Shown piece by piece: positions 24,478 through 34,000 of a stretch of 64,000 nucleotides of DNA. The DNA is from Nostoc sp. UHCC 0702 (lineage in GTDB: Bacteria > Cyanobacteriota > Cyanobacteriia > Cyanobacteriales > Nostocaceae). Position 1 is the first letter of the stretch, and each line of letters opens with the position of its first letter. The translations under genes and the position numbers were made by a program. The notes under the pieces are model-generated. The model saw only the letters and a list, made by a program, of their open reading frames with translations. It was not told where the DNA came from and searched no databases. The stretch covers positions 4,131,918 to 4,195,917 of the forward strand of contig CP071065.1 in assembly GCA_017164015.1 (NCBI GenBank), given 5' to 3'.

Positions 24478-25179
24478 ATGCGCGAGAGTTTATTTCAGGC
24501 ACTTGAGAACCGCTATATGACAACTTACACACTGGGACTCGAACCACTCCTGTATAACTATTTGCTGTCTGTCTCTTTACGAGAACCAGAAATCTTAACT
24601 CAATTGAGGCAGGAAACAGCCCAGTATCCCATAGGTAGGATGCAGATTGCTCCCGAACAGGGACAGCTGATGGCATTGCTGGTGCAGTTAATGAGAGCAA
24701 AGAAAACTTTAGATATAGGGGTATTTACGGGGTATAGTTCCTTGGTGGTGGCATTGGCATTACCAAATCAAGGCAAGGTAGTAGCTTGTGATATCAGTGA
24801 AGAGTTTACAGCGATCGCTCGTCGTTATTGGCAGCTTGCAGGGGTGGTGGATAAAATTGACCTACACATTGCCCCAGCACTGGAGACTTTAGATCAATTG
24901 CTAGCAGCAGGCGAAGCAGAAAGTTTTGATTTCGCCTTTATTGATGCCGACAAAAGTAACTACGACAATTATTATGAGCGATCGCTGCAACTAGTGCGTC
25001 GGGGGGGACTAATTGCGATCGATAATGTCCTGTGGTCAGGCAGAGTTGCAGACCCCCAAGTACAAGACAATAGAACTAAAAAGATTCGCGCTTTTAATCA
25101 AAAGCTACATCAAGACCAGCGAATCAATCTCAGCTTGATACCGATTGCAGATGGTTTAACTCTGGCGCTAAAGAATTGA
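24478..25179 (+). CDS. SAM-dependent O-methyltransferase (class I, Methyltransf_3)
   Basis: 233 residues. LDIGVFTGYSSLVVALALP near residue 80 is the SAM-binding loop; VVACDISEEFTAIARRYW and FDFAFIDADKSNYDNYYE near 150 are the acidic and metal/substrate motifs of catechol- and caffeoyl-CoA-type O-methyltransferases, which need a divalent cation. IAIDNVLWSGRVADP completes the family pattern. Synechocystis has a characterised promiscuous homologue acting on hydroxylated phenols. The start may instead be the ATG at 24517, which would remove 13 residues; neither has a strong ribosome site. Confidence 0.88.
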   Translation: MRESLFQALENRYMTTYTLGLEPLLYNYLLSVSLREPEILTQLRQETAQYPIGRMQIAPEQGQLMALLVQLMRAKKTLDIGVFTGYSSLVVALALPNQGKVVACDISEEFTAIARRYWQLAGVVDKIDLHIAPALETLDQLLAAGEAESFDFAFIDADKSNYDNYYERSLQLVRRGGLIAIDNVLWSGRVADPQVQDNRTKKIRAFNQKLHQDQRINLSLIPIADGLTLALKN

Positions 25180-25208
25180 GTTAGGGACTGGGGACTGGGG
25201 ACTGGGCA

Positions 25209-25373
25209 TTACTCCCTTCCCGCTGTAAGATTACCGATGCAAATTTTTCTCCCCTGCTCCCCTGCTCCCCTGCTCCCCTGCTCCCCTGCTCCCCTGCTCC
25301 CCTGCTCCCCTGCTCCCCTGCTCCCCTGCTCCCCTGCTGTCTAAACGGTAATCTTGAGGTGGGAAAGGAGTAG
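25209..25373. repeat. 28-bp inverted repeat flanking ten CCCCTGCT octamers
   Basis: The left arm (25209-25236) ends AAGATTACCG and the right arm (25346-25373) begins CGGTAATCTT; both continue with related CTCCCTTCCC / GGGAAAGGAG sequence. Between them lie about ten copies of CCCCTGCT (25251-25338). It looks like a MITE whose interior is an expanded octamer. Confidence 0.75.
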
Positions 25374-25406
25374 TTATTTCTCCCCATCACCCCATCACCC
25401 CATCAC

Positions 25407-26306
25407 CTATTCCCTATTCCCTTTTAATTGATACTGTCGCCATTTTTGTTGCTGACGTACTCTTTTTTCCTCAGTGAGGCTATCAAAGCAGTAGGCACAG
25501 GAAATACCTTCCTCGTATTTAGGAGACAGCTTATCTTGATCAGAAAGCGGACGCCCACAACAGAAACAACGTTCATGACTTCCTTGCGCCAACCCATGAC
25601 GCACGGCTACCCGTTCGTCAAAGACAAAACACTCGCCTTGCCATAAACTCTCTTCATTGGGGACTTCCTCCAAATACTTGAGAATGCCACCTTTAAGGTG
25701 ATAAACTTCAGCAAAGCCTTGGGCAAGCATGAAAGATGAAGCTTTTTCACAGCGAATGCCGCCAGTACAAAACAAGGCAACTTTTTTATGTTTGTTTGGG
25801 TCAAGGTGGTGGCGGACATATTCCGGAAATTCCCGAAATGTCTCAGTTTGAGGATTTTGTGCCCCTTTAAAAGTACCGATATTTACCTCATAATCATTGC
25901 GGGTATCAATAACTGTCACCTCTGGGTCAGAAATCAGGTCATTCCATTCCAGAGGGCTGACGTATGTACCAACCTGCTGATTCGGGTCAACTTCAGGTAA
26001 GCCCAGAGTGACAATTTCTTGCTTCAACCGCACCTTCATCCGCTCAAAGGGCGGAGTGTTAGTATATGACTCTTTGTGTTCTATGTCTACCAAACGGGGG
26101 TCAGAACGCAGAAACGAAACAACAGAATCAATTGCCTGACGCGAACCTGCGATCGTACCGTTAATACCTTCTGCTGCTAGCAGAATAGTCCCTTTGACAC
26201 CTTGCGCTAAGCAGTAAGACAACAAGGGGTCTTGTTTCTCGGCAAAGTCTGGTAGCCTCACAAATTTATAAAGTGTTGCAACAACTTGGGTATTTTCTTG
26301 GTTCAT
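25407..26306 (-). CDS. trhO: TrhO/YceA-type rhodanese, tRNA U34 hydroxylation
   Basis: 299 residues. The N-terminal domain (VVATLYKFVRLPDF ... GTILLAAEGINGTIAG) is the acylphosphatase-like part of YceA/TrhO. The rhodanese domain (VIDTRNDYEVNIGTFKGA) has its catalytic Cys in FCTGGIRCEKASS near residue 180. A Cys-rich C-terminal knuckle (CFCCGRPLS, ISCAYC) follows. TrhO with oxygen forms 5-hydroxyuridine at tRNA position 34. A tRNA-Ala(TGC) gene lies head-to-head, 72 bp from its start. Confidence 0.92.
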   Translation of the reverse strand: MNQENTQVVATLYKFVRLPDFAEKQDPLLSYCLAQGVKGTILLAAEGINGTIAGSRQAIDSVVSFLRSDPRLVDIEHKESYTNTPPFERMKVRLKQEIVTLGLPEVDPNQQVGTYVSPLEWNDLISDPEVTVIDTRNDYEVNIGTFKGAQNPQTETFREFPEYVRHHLDPNKHKKVALFCTGGIRCEKASSFMLAQGFAEVYHLKGGILKYLEEVPNEESLWQGECFVFDERVAVRHGLAQGSHERCFCCGRPLSDQDKLSPKYEEGISCAYCFDSLTEEKRVRQQQKWRQYQLKGNRE

Positions 26307-26378
26307 TCCTTTGGCAACGGCACAATATTCGGTTACAATAACAGCGGCAGCTAAAATTACATACCTTTTTAATTTTAC

Positions 26379-26451
26379 GGGGGTTTAGCTCAGTTGGTAG
26401 AGCGCCTGCTTTGCAAGCAGGATGTCAGCGGTTCGAGTCCGCTAACCTCCA
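26379..26451 (+). tRNA. tRNA-Ala (anticodon TGC)
   Basis: Acceptor GGGGGTT pairs with AACCTCC (one G-T), D arm TAGCTCAGTTGGTAGAGC, anticodon stem CCTGC/GCAGG with loop TTTGCAA (anticodon TGC), T arm GTTCGAGTCC. CCA is not fully encoded (A then TTT). Confidence 0.96.
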
Positions 26452-26620
26452 TTTTAAAAGGAACTAAAGACTGGAAATTGTGAATTGGAGATTGGGTAAA
26501 GAGCGAAAAAATTGTGGAATTTGCTCTCACCCCTACCAAGTTTTTTACAATTTCACAGTCACCAGTCCCTTTTACGATGCTTGGCGAGGGGTTAAGCAAT
26601 AGCTCCCTTTTGACCCAAGA

Positions 26621-26650
26621 ATCCCCCGTTTTATAAACGGGGGAGTGTCA
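26621..26650. mobile_element. Orphan IS200/IS605 right-end hairpin
   Basis: CCCCCGTTT (26623-26631) pairs with AAACGGGGG (26635-26643), flanked by AGAAT and AGTGTCAA exactly like the right end of the tnpA/tnpB element. No transposase is attached, so it is a relic or a non-autonomous end. Confidence 0.55.
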
Positions 26651-26745
26651 AAAAGAAATGGTATTAGAGAATTTTTTAAAAGTATTGGGTGAATATATAG
26701 CCTTTCCTAAGCAACTGAGGTACACCTTAACCCTCTTTTGTCACT

Positions 26746-27303
26746 CTAGGCAGAGGAAAAATAGAAATAAGGGATATTGAAGTTTTGAAAAATTGAACGA
26801 GTCAGATTATTGACAATCATTTGAAGTCTAAAAAATCCCTCAGATAGCTTAGGGACTGTAAAGACTTTTAGCCAAGGTTTAATTAAGTTAAACAACAAAA
26901 ATGGTTGAAGTATCAAACGGAGGTTATTAAGAATATTATTCCAACCATTTCCTTTATCCCACCAAGGATGTGATGAAAAATTAGATTCAGATTGTGGTGG
27001 TAATTTAAGCAGTTGCTCGGAATGAAGACTGACCAACAGATAAGCACTACAAACCATTTCCCACCACTTCTCAATTTGTGGATAATGAGTTAAACGAAAA
27101 TCTGCCCAACCTAATTCATTCTTACTTTCTTTTAAACCATATTCTACCCAAGTTCTTAAACCATAAAAATTTCCAACATCTCTTGGTTTATTTGCTGGAT
27201 ATTTACTCATGACGTACCAAGTAGTGTTTTTTGGAAGAACTTCAATATCAGTGGTGATTTGCCAATATCTCACTTCTCGATTCCCACCACAAACAGCTTC
27301 CAT
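26746..27303 (-). pseudogene. C-terminal fragment of an IS701/IS4-like transposase
   Basis: 185 codons. VRYWQITTDIEVLPKNTTWYV followed by YGLRTWVEYGLKESKNELGW and ADFRLTHYPQIEKWWEM is the conserved C-terminal half of DDE transposases of the IS701 type, including the acidic residue in the final catalytic segment. The N-terminal half with the other catalytic acids is missing, so it is non-functional. The downstream (lower) end shows no clear terminal inverted repeat. Confidence 0.75.
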
Positions 27304-27404
27304 TCCAGATCGCTTAATCCTTCAAATCGTCCAGCCATACCTCAATAAAACTTACCGTTATCAACAGCAGATTATCATATTGCTGGTATTAGTGGGATAG
27401 ATTC

Positions 27405-27587
27405 ATGTCTTGTAAAGTAGGTAATTCATACATTGTTAAAGTAGGAGATACGCTTTTTATCATTGCCCAAAACCACTTGGGTGATGGTAACCGTTGGCAT
27501 GAAATTCGTAAGCCAGATGGTAGTCCATTCACACATGCTGACGCTAGTAATCTGCAAGTAGGTCAGGAAATTTGCCTTCCTTCTTGA
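27405..27587 (+). CDS. Small LysM-domain protein
   Basis: 60 residues that are nearly one LysM domain: YIVKVGDTLFIIAQNHLGDGNRWHEI and then LQVGQEICLP. LysM binds N-acetylglucosamine chains such as peptidoglycan. There is no signal peptide or catalytic domain. It sits among transposase debris, so it may have been carried in or cut from a larger protein. ATG start; weak ribosome site. Confidence 0.7.
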   Translation: MSCKVGNSYIVKVGDTLFIIAQNHLGDGNRWHEIRKPDGSPFTHADASNLQVGQEICLPS

Positions 27588-27987
27588 CCCACCATCCTTC
27601 GATGCCAAATATAGAGGTTATTGATGTAGTACTTGGATACTATCGTTGAAAGTAATATTTCAGCGAACCCTTGTACTACAATAACGTGCTTCAAAAGCTC
27701 TAGCTCACGATATTCTTAACCCACATTCCGCACTTCAAGCTGTAATATATTTATATTTCAAATAATATTACTAATAGAAGGAGATTGTTTAAGTATTAAT
27801 ACAGAGAATACATTGGTAAGCGTGCGATCGCTACATAACCAACTTTTCGTGTTTAATTTTGTAGTATATAATGTAGTATAAAGCGTAAATATTTAGCGAT
27901 TATCTGCCGAGAAATACTTAGACTCACGCGTTTAATTAGCTTTGGAAGTCTCATTAAAATGTATAACCAAATAGTAAGGATTCAGGT
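27588..27987. other. Gene-free AT-rich stretch among transposase relics
   Basis: It contains a loose inverted pair GTAGTACTTG (near 27625) and CTTGTACTAC (near 27672). I see no coding frame or RNA gene. Confidence 0.4.
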
Positions 27988-28200
27988 CTAAGGTTGTGGA
28001 ATTAAAGAAGGAGCAAGTTGAGAGGGATGAAGTTGAGCTTGGAGAGCTTGCTCAAAAAAATCAATGACAGACCGACCTTGACGACGACAAGTTTGCACAA
28101 CGGTCAATAAATTAGCAGTATCTTGGAAACGTTCCATAGACCGAGAGCCGCCACTAACTTTACGCTTAGTAACAGCCAAGCGCAGAGAACGTTCTGCCAT
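27988..28200 (-). pseudogene. C-terminal fragment of an IS66-type transposase
   Basis: 70 codons beginning AERSLRLAVTKRKVSGGSRS, then MERFQDTANLLTVVQTCRRQ and ending in a helix-like tail. The NxAER-RxxxxxRKxSGG phrase is the conserved C-terminus of IS66-family TnpC-like transposases. A stop lies a few codons upstream, so the catalytic domain is lost. Confidence 0.7.
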
Positions 28201-28274
28201 AGCTTGCGTCCACTCTTGCTTCTAGCCATAAAAACAATCTCCTACAGATGGAATCATACTCACCCATAGGAGAA

Positions 28275-28343
28275 ATTGTATAACTTTATTATGTATTGTA
28301 CAACTTTATTATTTATTGTGCAACTTTATTATACCTCCACACA
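28275..28343 (-). mobile_element. Putative Tn7-like transposon end next to glmS
   Basis: Three direct 20-bp repeats (28275-28294, 28295-28314, 28315-28334), consensus ATTGTRCAACTTTATTATNT, followed by a terminal TGTGTGGAGG when read from glmS. The TGT begins at 28343, leaving 24 bp after the glmS stop codon, the usual distance for Tn7 insertion. Adjacent repeated sites resemble TnsB-binding arrays. No tns genes or opposite end are found in the window, so it would be a relic. Confidence 0.45.
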
Positions 28344-28367
28344 TGTGCTACTACCTCTATCAATAGC

Positions 28368-30242
28368 CTATTCCACAGTTACAGACTTGGCCAAATTTCT
28401 TGGCTGGTCAACGTCTAAACCGCGACGGGCGGCGATGTGATAAGCCAACAATTGCAAAGGCACCACCGCAAGAATGGGGGAAAGCAATTCTTCCACATGG
28501 GAAACGGGAAGCAAATCATTAAAGATTTCCGCCGCTTCGCCATCGCTGACGGGAGTCACGCCAATTAATCGGGAATCTCTGGCTTTTGCTTCTTGGGCAT
28601 TGGAAATCACCTTTTCATACACACTACCAGGAACAGCGATCGCTACTACTGGCACTTTGGCATCTAATAAAGCGATGGGGCCGTGTTTCATTTCACCAGC
28701 CGGATACCCTTCGGCGTGAATGTAGCTGATTTCTTTTAATTTCAAAGCCCCTTCTAAAGCAATGGGGAAATTAATTCCTCTACCCAAAAAGATGAAATCT
28801 TGGGTTTCGGCAAATTCATGTGCTAACTGTTCAGTTAATCTTTCTTGACTTTCTAAAGTTGCTTCAATTTCTTTCGGAATCTGCCGCAAACCGTTAATAA
28901 TTTCTGCTATTTTATCTGGTGCAACTGTTTGACGACGATCAGCCAAATCTAATGCCAATGCATAAAATGCCATTAATTGAGCAATAAAAGTTTTCGTCGC
29001 CGCCACCCCAATTTCAATTCCTGCCAAAGTACTGATGATATGTGGTACCGTATGACCGAGGCTACTTTCTGGACGATTGGTAATCCCTAATAATCGCGCT
29101 TGATATTTAGGTTCTTTGCCCTGACGACGTTCTTTTTCCATGGCCAAAGCTGCTAAAGTATCAGCAGTTTCACCTGATTGGGTAACGCCAATAATCAAGG
29201 TATTAGCTGTAATGGGTGGTGGTGCGTAGCGATACTCAGAAGCATAATGTACTTGAGTTGAAATTCCTGCTAGTTGTTCAATTAAATATTTTCCGATTAA
29301 TGCTGCGTGCCAACTGGTACCACAGGCGAGGATATGAATTTGTTCTAAATCAGTGTAAAGTTCTGTAGGTAAGCCGAGATTAATTGGTGATTCCCCTGTA
29401 TTGACATCACTACGAAAGTATGCTTCTAAATTTGCTCTGACTACCCCAGGTTGTTCGTGAATTTCTTTAAGCATGAAGTGCTTGAAACCCTGCTTTTCCA
29501 CCATCGTGGGACTGAAATTGAGCAGGCGTGGTTGTTTTTTCAACCTGTCGCCAGCAAAGTTGTAAATTTCAACTCCTAATGGTGTCAAACGGGCAATTTC
29601 GCCATTTTCCAGAGGTAGCACCGCACGAGTATGAGCAACGATCGCGGGTGTATCAGAAGCACAGAAAAACTCACCTTGACCAAACCCGATCACCAAAGGC
29701 GCTTGTTGACGCACAACAATTAACTCATCAGGATAATCAGCAGAAATAACTGCGATCGCAAATGCGCCTTCTAGGTGGTTAACGGCTTGACGAACTGCTT
29801 CTAGGAAGGGAGATGAGGAGGAAGAGTTCTTTAAAAATTCGGCGATGAGGTGGGGAATAACTTCTGTATCTGTATCAGAAACAAACAGATGTCCTTTTTG
29901 TTTTAAATCTTCGCGTAAATCGCGGTAATTCTCGACAATGCCATTTTGTACCACCGCTATTCGCTTCGCTGTATCCATGTGGGGATGGGCATTGTACTCC
30001 TCTGGCTTACCATGAGTCGCCCAGCGAGTGTGACCAATCCCAATTTGCGCGGGAATTTCGATTTGTTCGAGTTTAGAACGCAGGTTATGTAGTTTACCCT
30101 TCGCCCGCACACAATGAGTTTCACCTTCCCAAACAGTAGCGATTCCAGCAGAATCGTACCCCCGATATTCTAATTTTTCTAACCCAGCCAACAAAATTTC
30201 TGTTGCAGCTTGAGTGCCTATATACCCAACAATTCCACACAT
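28368..30242 (-). CDS. glmS: Glutamine-fructose-6-phosphate aminotransferase
   Basis: 624 residues, full length. It begins MCGIVGYIG, exposing the catalytic Cys1 of the Ntn glutaminase after Met removal; LEYRGYDSAG and GHTRWATHG follow. The C-terminal half has two SIS sugar-isomerase domains (ACGTSWHAALIGKYLIEQL, TQSGETADT, EGYPAGEMKHGPIAL) and ends in the conserved DQPRNLAKSVTVE. It makes glucosamine-6-phosphate for peptidoglycan and lipopolysaccharide. Its end is the classical Tn7 attachment site, and a candidate Tn7-like end lies just beyond. Confidence 0.97.
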   Translation of the reverse strand: MCGIVGYIGTQAATEILLAGLEKLEYRGYDSAGIATVWEGETHCVRAKGKLHNLRSKLEQIEIPAQIGIGHTRWATHGKPEEYNAHPHMDTAKRIAVVQNGIVENYRDLREDLKQKGHLFVSDTDTEVIPHLIAEFLKNSSSSSPFLEAVRQAVNHLEGAFAIAVISADYPDELIVVRQQAPLVIGFGQGEFFCASDTPAIVAHTRAVLPLENGEIARLTPLGVEIYNFAGDRLKKQPRLLNFSPTMVEKQGFKHFMLKEIHEQPGVVRANLEAYFRSDVNTGESPINLGLPTELYTDLEQIHILACGTSWHAALIGKYLIEQLAGISTQVHYASEYRYAPPPITANTLIIGVTQSGETADTLAALAMEKERRQGKEPKYQARLLGITNRPESSLGHTVPHIISTLAGIEIGVAATKTFIAQLMAFYALALDLADRRQTVAPDKIAEIINGLRQIPKEIEATLESQERLTEQLAHEFAETQDFIFLGRGINFPIALEGALKLKEISYIHAEGYPAGEMKHGPIALLDAKVPVVAIAVPGSVYEKVISNAQEAKARDSRLIGVTPVSDGEAAEIFNDLLPVSHVEELLSPILAVVPLQLLAYHIAARRGLDVDQPRNLAKSVTVE

Positions 30243-30329
30243 TGCTCACACCACTCCGGTTTGAGGATTATAAAGTCCAGTATAGTTGTCAGCACAAAAG
30301 TATTTGGGGGTTGGGCACTGGAAAACAAG

Positions 30330-30455
30330 CCAAGGGGAACAGGGGAGAAGGGGAGCAGGGGAGCAGGGGGAGATGAGGAAGACAGAAAAATAAAATCCTC
30401 CTCATCTCCCTCATCCCCCTCATCTCCGTCATCTCCCTCATCCCCTGTTGGCGAT
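30330..30455. repeat. Purine-rich short tandem repeats upstream of glmS
   Basis: GGGGAGCA-type octamers followed by CTCATCTCC/CTCATCCCC nonamers; the two halves are partly complementary and could fold. They fill the spacer between glmS and psaC. Confidence 0.75.
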
Positions 30456-30519
30456 GCTAAAGTAGCTTGCTATGGAGACACTTAACAGTGGGCTAACTGA
30501 GAAATCTAGATGAGATTCC

Positions 30520-30765
30520 TTAGTAAGCCAGACCCATACTGCGAGTCGTTTCAGCCCCCAGATAAACCCGAATGCTCAAGAAATCGGTGGGGCAAGCAGT
30601 TTCACAACGCTTACATCCCACACAGTCTTCTGTGCGGGGTGAAGAGGCAATTTGAGCGGCTTTACAGCCATCCCAAGGAACCATCTCCAGCACGTCAGTG
30701 GGGCAAGCGCGGACGCATTGGGTGCAACCAATGCAGGTATCGTAGATTTTTACGGTATGAGACAT
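30520..30765 (-). CDS. psaC: Photosystem I iron-sulfur subunit VII
   Basis: 81 residues, the invariant length. Two CxxCxxCxxxCP motifs (CIGCTQCVRACP and CVGCKRCETACP) bind the FA and FB [4Fe-4S] clusters at the stromal side of photosystem I. It ends in the conserved GAETTRSMGLAY. It hands electrons to ferredoxin. The gene has its own transcription unit; ATG start. Confidence 0.99.
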   Translation of the reverse strand: MSHTVKIYDTCIGCTQCVRACPTDVLEMVPWDGCKAAQIASSPRTEDCVGCKRCETACPTDFLSIRVYLGAETTRSMGLAY

Positions 30766-30970
30766 TGAAAAAACGGCTCCTTTCGAGTGTTCTTCTCTGC
30801 GAAAGAATCATAATCAAGGCATAGTTTACCGCAGTGGCAGATGCGCCGTACTCAAAAGGCTACATAACTTTAAACAATGTAATAGGCACTCTTAATTATC
30901 TACATTTGCGCGATCGCCCCGTTGCCTAGATAAATCAGCAACTTCTGTTTATTTGGGCTAGCCTACTTAG

Positions 30971-31038
30971 TTCCCTTAAAGTACTTTCCTCACCGTGTTT
31001 TTTTGAGGACACAATGAGGAAAGTAGATAGAAAGGGAA
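30971..31038 (-). terminator. Long stem-loop downstream of the large WD40 gene
   Basis: TACTTTCCTCA (30982-30992) pairs perfectly with TGAGGAAAGTA (31015-31025), extended by TTCCCTT and AAGGGAA outside. It ends the 31073-35632 transcript and lies upstream of psaC. Confidence 0.6.
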
Positions 31039-31072
31039 TTAAAGAACTAGGTATTACTTAATCATCCCAGCA

Positions 31073-34000
31073 TTAGTTCTTAGTAAAGACAACATCGACC
31101 CAGTAATTGCTGGAACTGTAAGAGGAGTTGGGGAAGGCAGGATTGGCGCTGTAATTATAAACACCATTACCATTACTAGAGCCATTACTGAGGGCATAGA
31201 GTGGTGAATTATCAACACCAGCATTAGCAAAGTAATTTTGGTCTAGGGAGTAATATCCGACATTAGTGTGGTAAGACACCACATAAGTAGTGTTGGCAGT
31301 AATAGCCACTGGCGTAGTCAAATTCACCTGCTGCCAACCCGAAGCAGATTCACTGCTGAAAGTAGCAGTAGCCAACTGTGTACCAGTGCTGCTCCACAGA
31401 GTACCGACGTGAGTACCAGTATTATTTGCACCCTTATAGAAACGAATGCCAGTGATGTAGCCATTGACATCGGACTGGAACTTAACCCCCAACTCCACAG
31501 CATTGGGATCAGGAACTGTCACTACGCTAGGAGTGGTTGCAGCACTCCAGATATTGCATGGACAGGTGGCGAGGGCGACGGTAGTGAAAGAGCGAGTGAA
31601 ATTGGCTGCTAAGGCATTGCCAGCTAAATCTTTCACCCGTGGGTCACTGCCACCACCAATGACTGTGAGAGTATAACTAGTGGAATTTGCCAATGAGCTA
31701 GTTGGTGTGAGTGTGGCTGTGCGATTGACAGTGTTATAGCTAATAGTGGCTGCCACAACAGCATTACTGGAGTCACGTAACTTCACAGTATTGGTATTAA
31801 TCGTTGCCGAGTCCATTGCCTCATTGAAAGTGACTGTGACAGGTGTGCCAATGCCCACCCCAGTTGCACCGCTATTGGGAGATGCTGATGTCACCGTTGG
31901 CGGCGTTGTGTCTGGGCCTGTACTAGTGACAAACACTACGTCTACCCAATAATTACTTGCTTGAAAACTGTTATTGGGGAAGCTACTAGCACCATACTTG
32001 TAGACACCATTGCCTCCATTCTCTCCATCGCGTAGCAGACGCAGTGGTGGATTATCAACTCCAGAATTGGCAAAGAATCCACTATCAGTAGCGTAGTTGC
32101 CCACATCTGTGTGGTAAGAAGCCACGTAAACTGTGTTGGCAGTTATGGCTACTGGGGAGCTAAAGTTAACCTGTTGCCAACCAGAGGCAGTTTCATTGCT
32201 GAAAGTTGCTGTTGCTAGTTGTGTACCATCGCTACTCCACAAGTTGCCGATGTGAGTGCCTGTGTTGCCATTTCCCTTATAGAACCGCACACCAGTGATG
32301 AAACCGTCGATGTCTGAAGTGAACTTCACACCCAATTCCACAGCATTAGGATCGGCAGTTGATGGATTTGTGGGAGTTGTGGAATTATTCCAGATGCTCA
32401 ATGGTGGTAGTGTACTGGCTGTGGTAAACGACAAATTATAGTTATTGGCTAAGGCGTTACCTGCTGGGTCTAATACTCGTGGGTTAATGGTTCCACCAAT
32501 AATTGTCAGGTTGTAAGTCGTGGAGATTGCTAAGGGGCTAGTGGGTGTGAGTGTGGCGGTGCGGGTTGCTTCGTCATAGGTGACATTAGCGGCAATCAAC
32601 GTGTTGCTTTGATTTCGCAATTCTAAGGTGCTGCTGTTAATGGTGGCAGGGTTGATGGCTTCGCTGAAGGTGGCTGTGACAGTTGTGACTGTACTCACAC
32701 CAGTTGCACTGCTGCTGGGAGTTGTGGCTGTAACTGTTGGGGGTGTTGTATCCAGGGTGTATGTGGCGATGTAACTACCAGACTCACCAGGGAAAAAGGC
32801 GTATTCAATGCCTTTGATTCCTTGGGCTGTGTAGGTGAGTGCATTGCCATTACGGCTAATACTGTCCAAAACTAAGTTATTGATGCGAGTTGGTAGCATC
32901 GCCTGCAAATTGTTTGCCCCTGTGGCTTTGGTGATTGTAAAGTTGAGGCTGTTGTTGCTCCATGACAGTGAGCCAATGGATGAGCTGTTGCGAGCGTCGA
33001 GCCATGTCAACATTTGTTTGGCGGAGACTATGGGCACATTCCGGTCTTGGGCGGATTTAACTACTGCATCGGCAACTGTTGAGTTTGTGGAATCTGTATG
33101 AGCGTTGACGTTGAAAACTCCATAGTATCCCTCGGTGCCAATTGCTCGGTCTAGTAAAGTATCGATTGAGGCAGGATATGTTTGTCCTGATTCATCGGTT
33201 AATTGGGTGGTGGCGTTGTAGACATCAATGATTGTGCCGTTGGTGTTGGCTAGGCGCATGGGCATGCCTGAGCCGGTGAAGAATCCTGGACGGTCAGCTA
33301 CCCAACTGGGTGGCCAATAGTAGTAGGTGGTGTCGAATCTGATGCCATGATTGAGTTCAACAACTGGTGTACTAAACCAGTCACTCCAGACTAGACAGTG
33401 ATGGCGTTGGGTGCTGGGAGCAGGTATGCTGCTGTAGTTAGTGGTAAAGGTAGTTAGCTGTTGTGTGTAGAAATCTTCTAGTGTGCTGGCTGTGAAATCT
33501 GCACAGTTGGTGTTGACATGTAAGGCGACTTCAAAGCCTTCGGCTTCGTAAGCTGCTGCCTGCTGGCTGGTCATTGGTGAGTTGGGGTAGATATATGATG
33601 TGCCGCGAACACAATCCCAATTCTCTACTACGCAGTTGGCTGGACTTTTGGCTTTAAATTGCTCAAACCTACCTGCTGTGCCGCCATTGGCATGGTCGTC
33701 TCCTGTCATCAGTACTACTGCTTTTTTGCCGTTGGGGAAGTACCAAAAACGCGGTAGTGGTTTTTTATCGAGGTTGATTTTGATAATTAAGTTGGCTAGC
33801 AGGCGTTGTTGTTCGTCGGCCTGGGGAATAGCTACTTTGTTGAGGTCTACCCAATCTTTTTGCAAATCACCACTGGTGTTGCCATAGAATAGGTCGTCGG
33901 AGCGTATTGGCGGTTTTGCATCGCGTTCCAGATTGGCCCAGGCGATGTTACCTTGGCGTGTGTAGATGATTGAACGTGCGAGGTCGTAGGTAAAGGCTGC

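Noticed and set aside
26390..26599. Minus-strand frame ending in VSGLEPLTSCLQSRRSTN
   Set aside because: Its end is the antisense of the tRNA-Ala gene, a well-known false gene product.
14708..28343. The whole interval as cargo of one Tn7-like element ending at glmS
   Set aside because: It contains housekeeping genes (murT-gatD, trhO, tRNA-Ala) and no opposite end or tns genes, so only a relic end is proposed.
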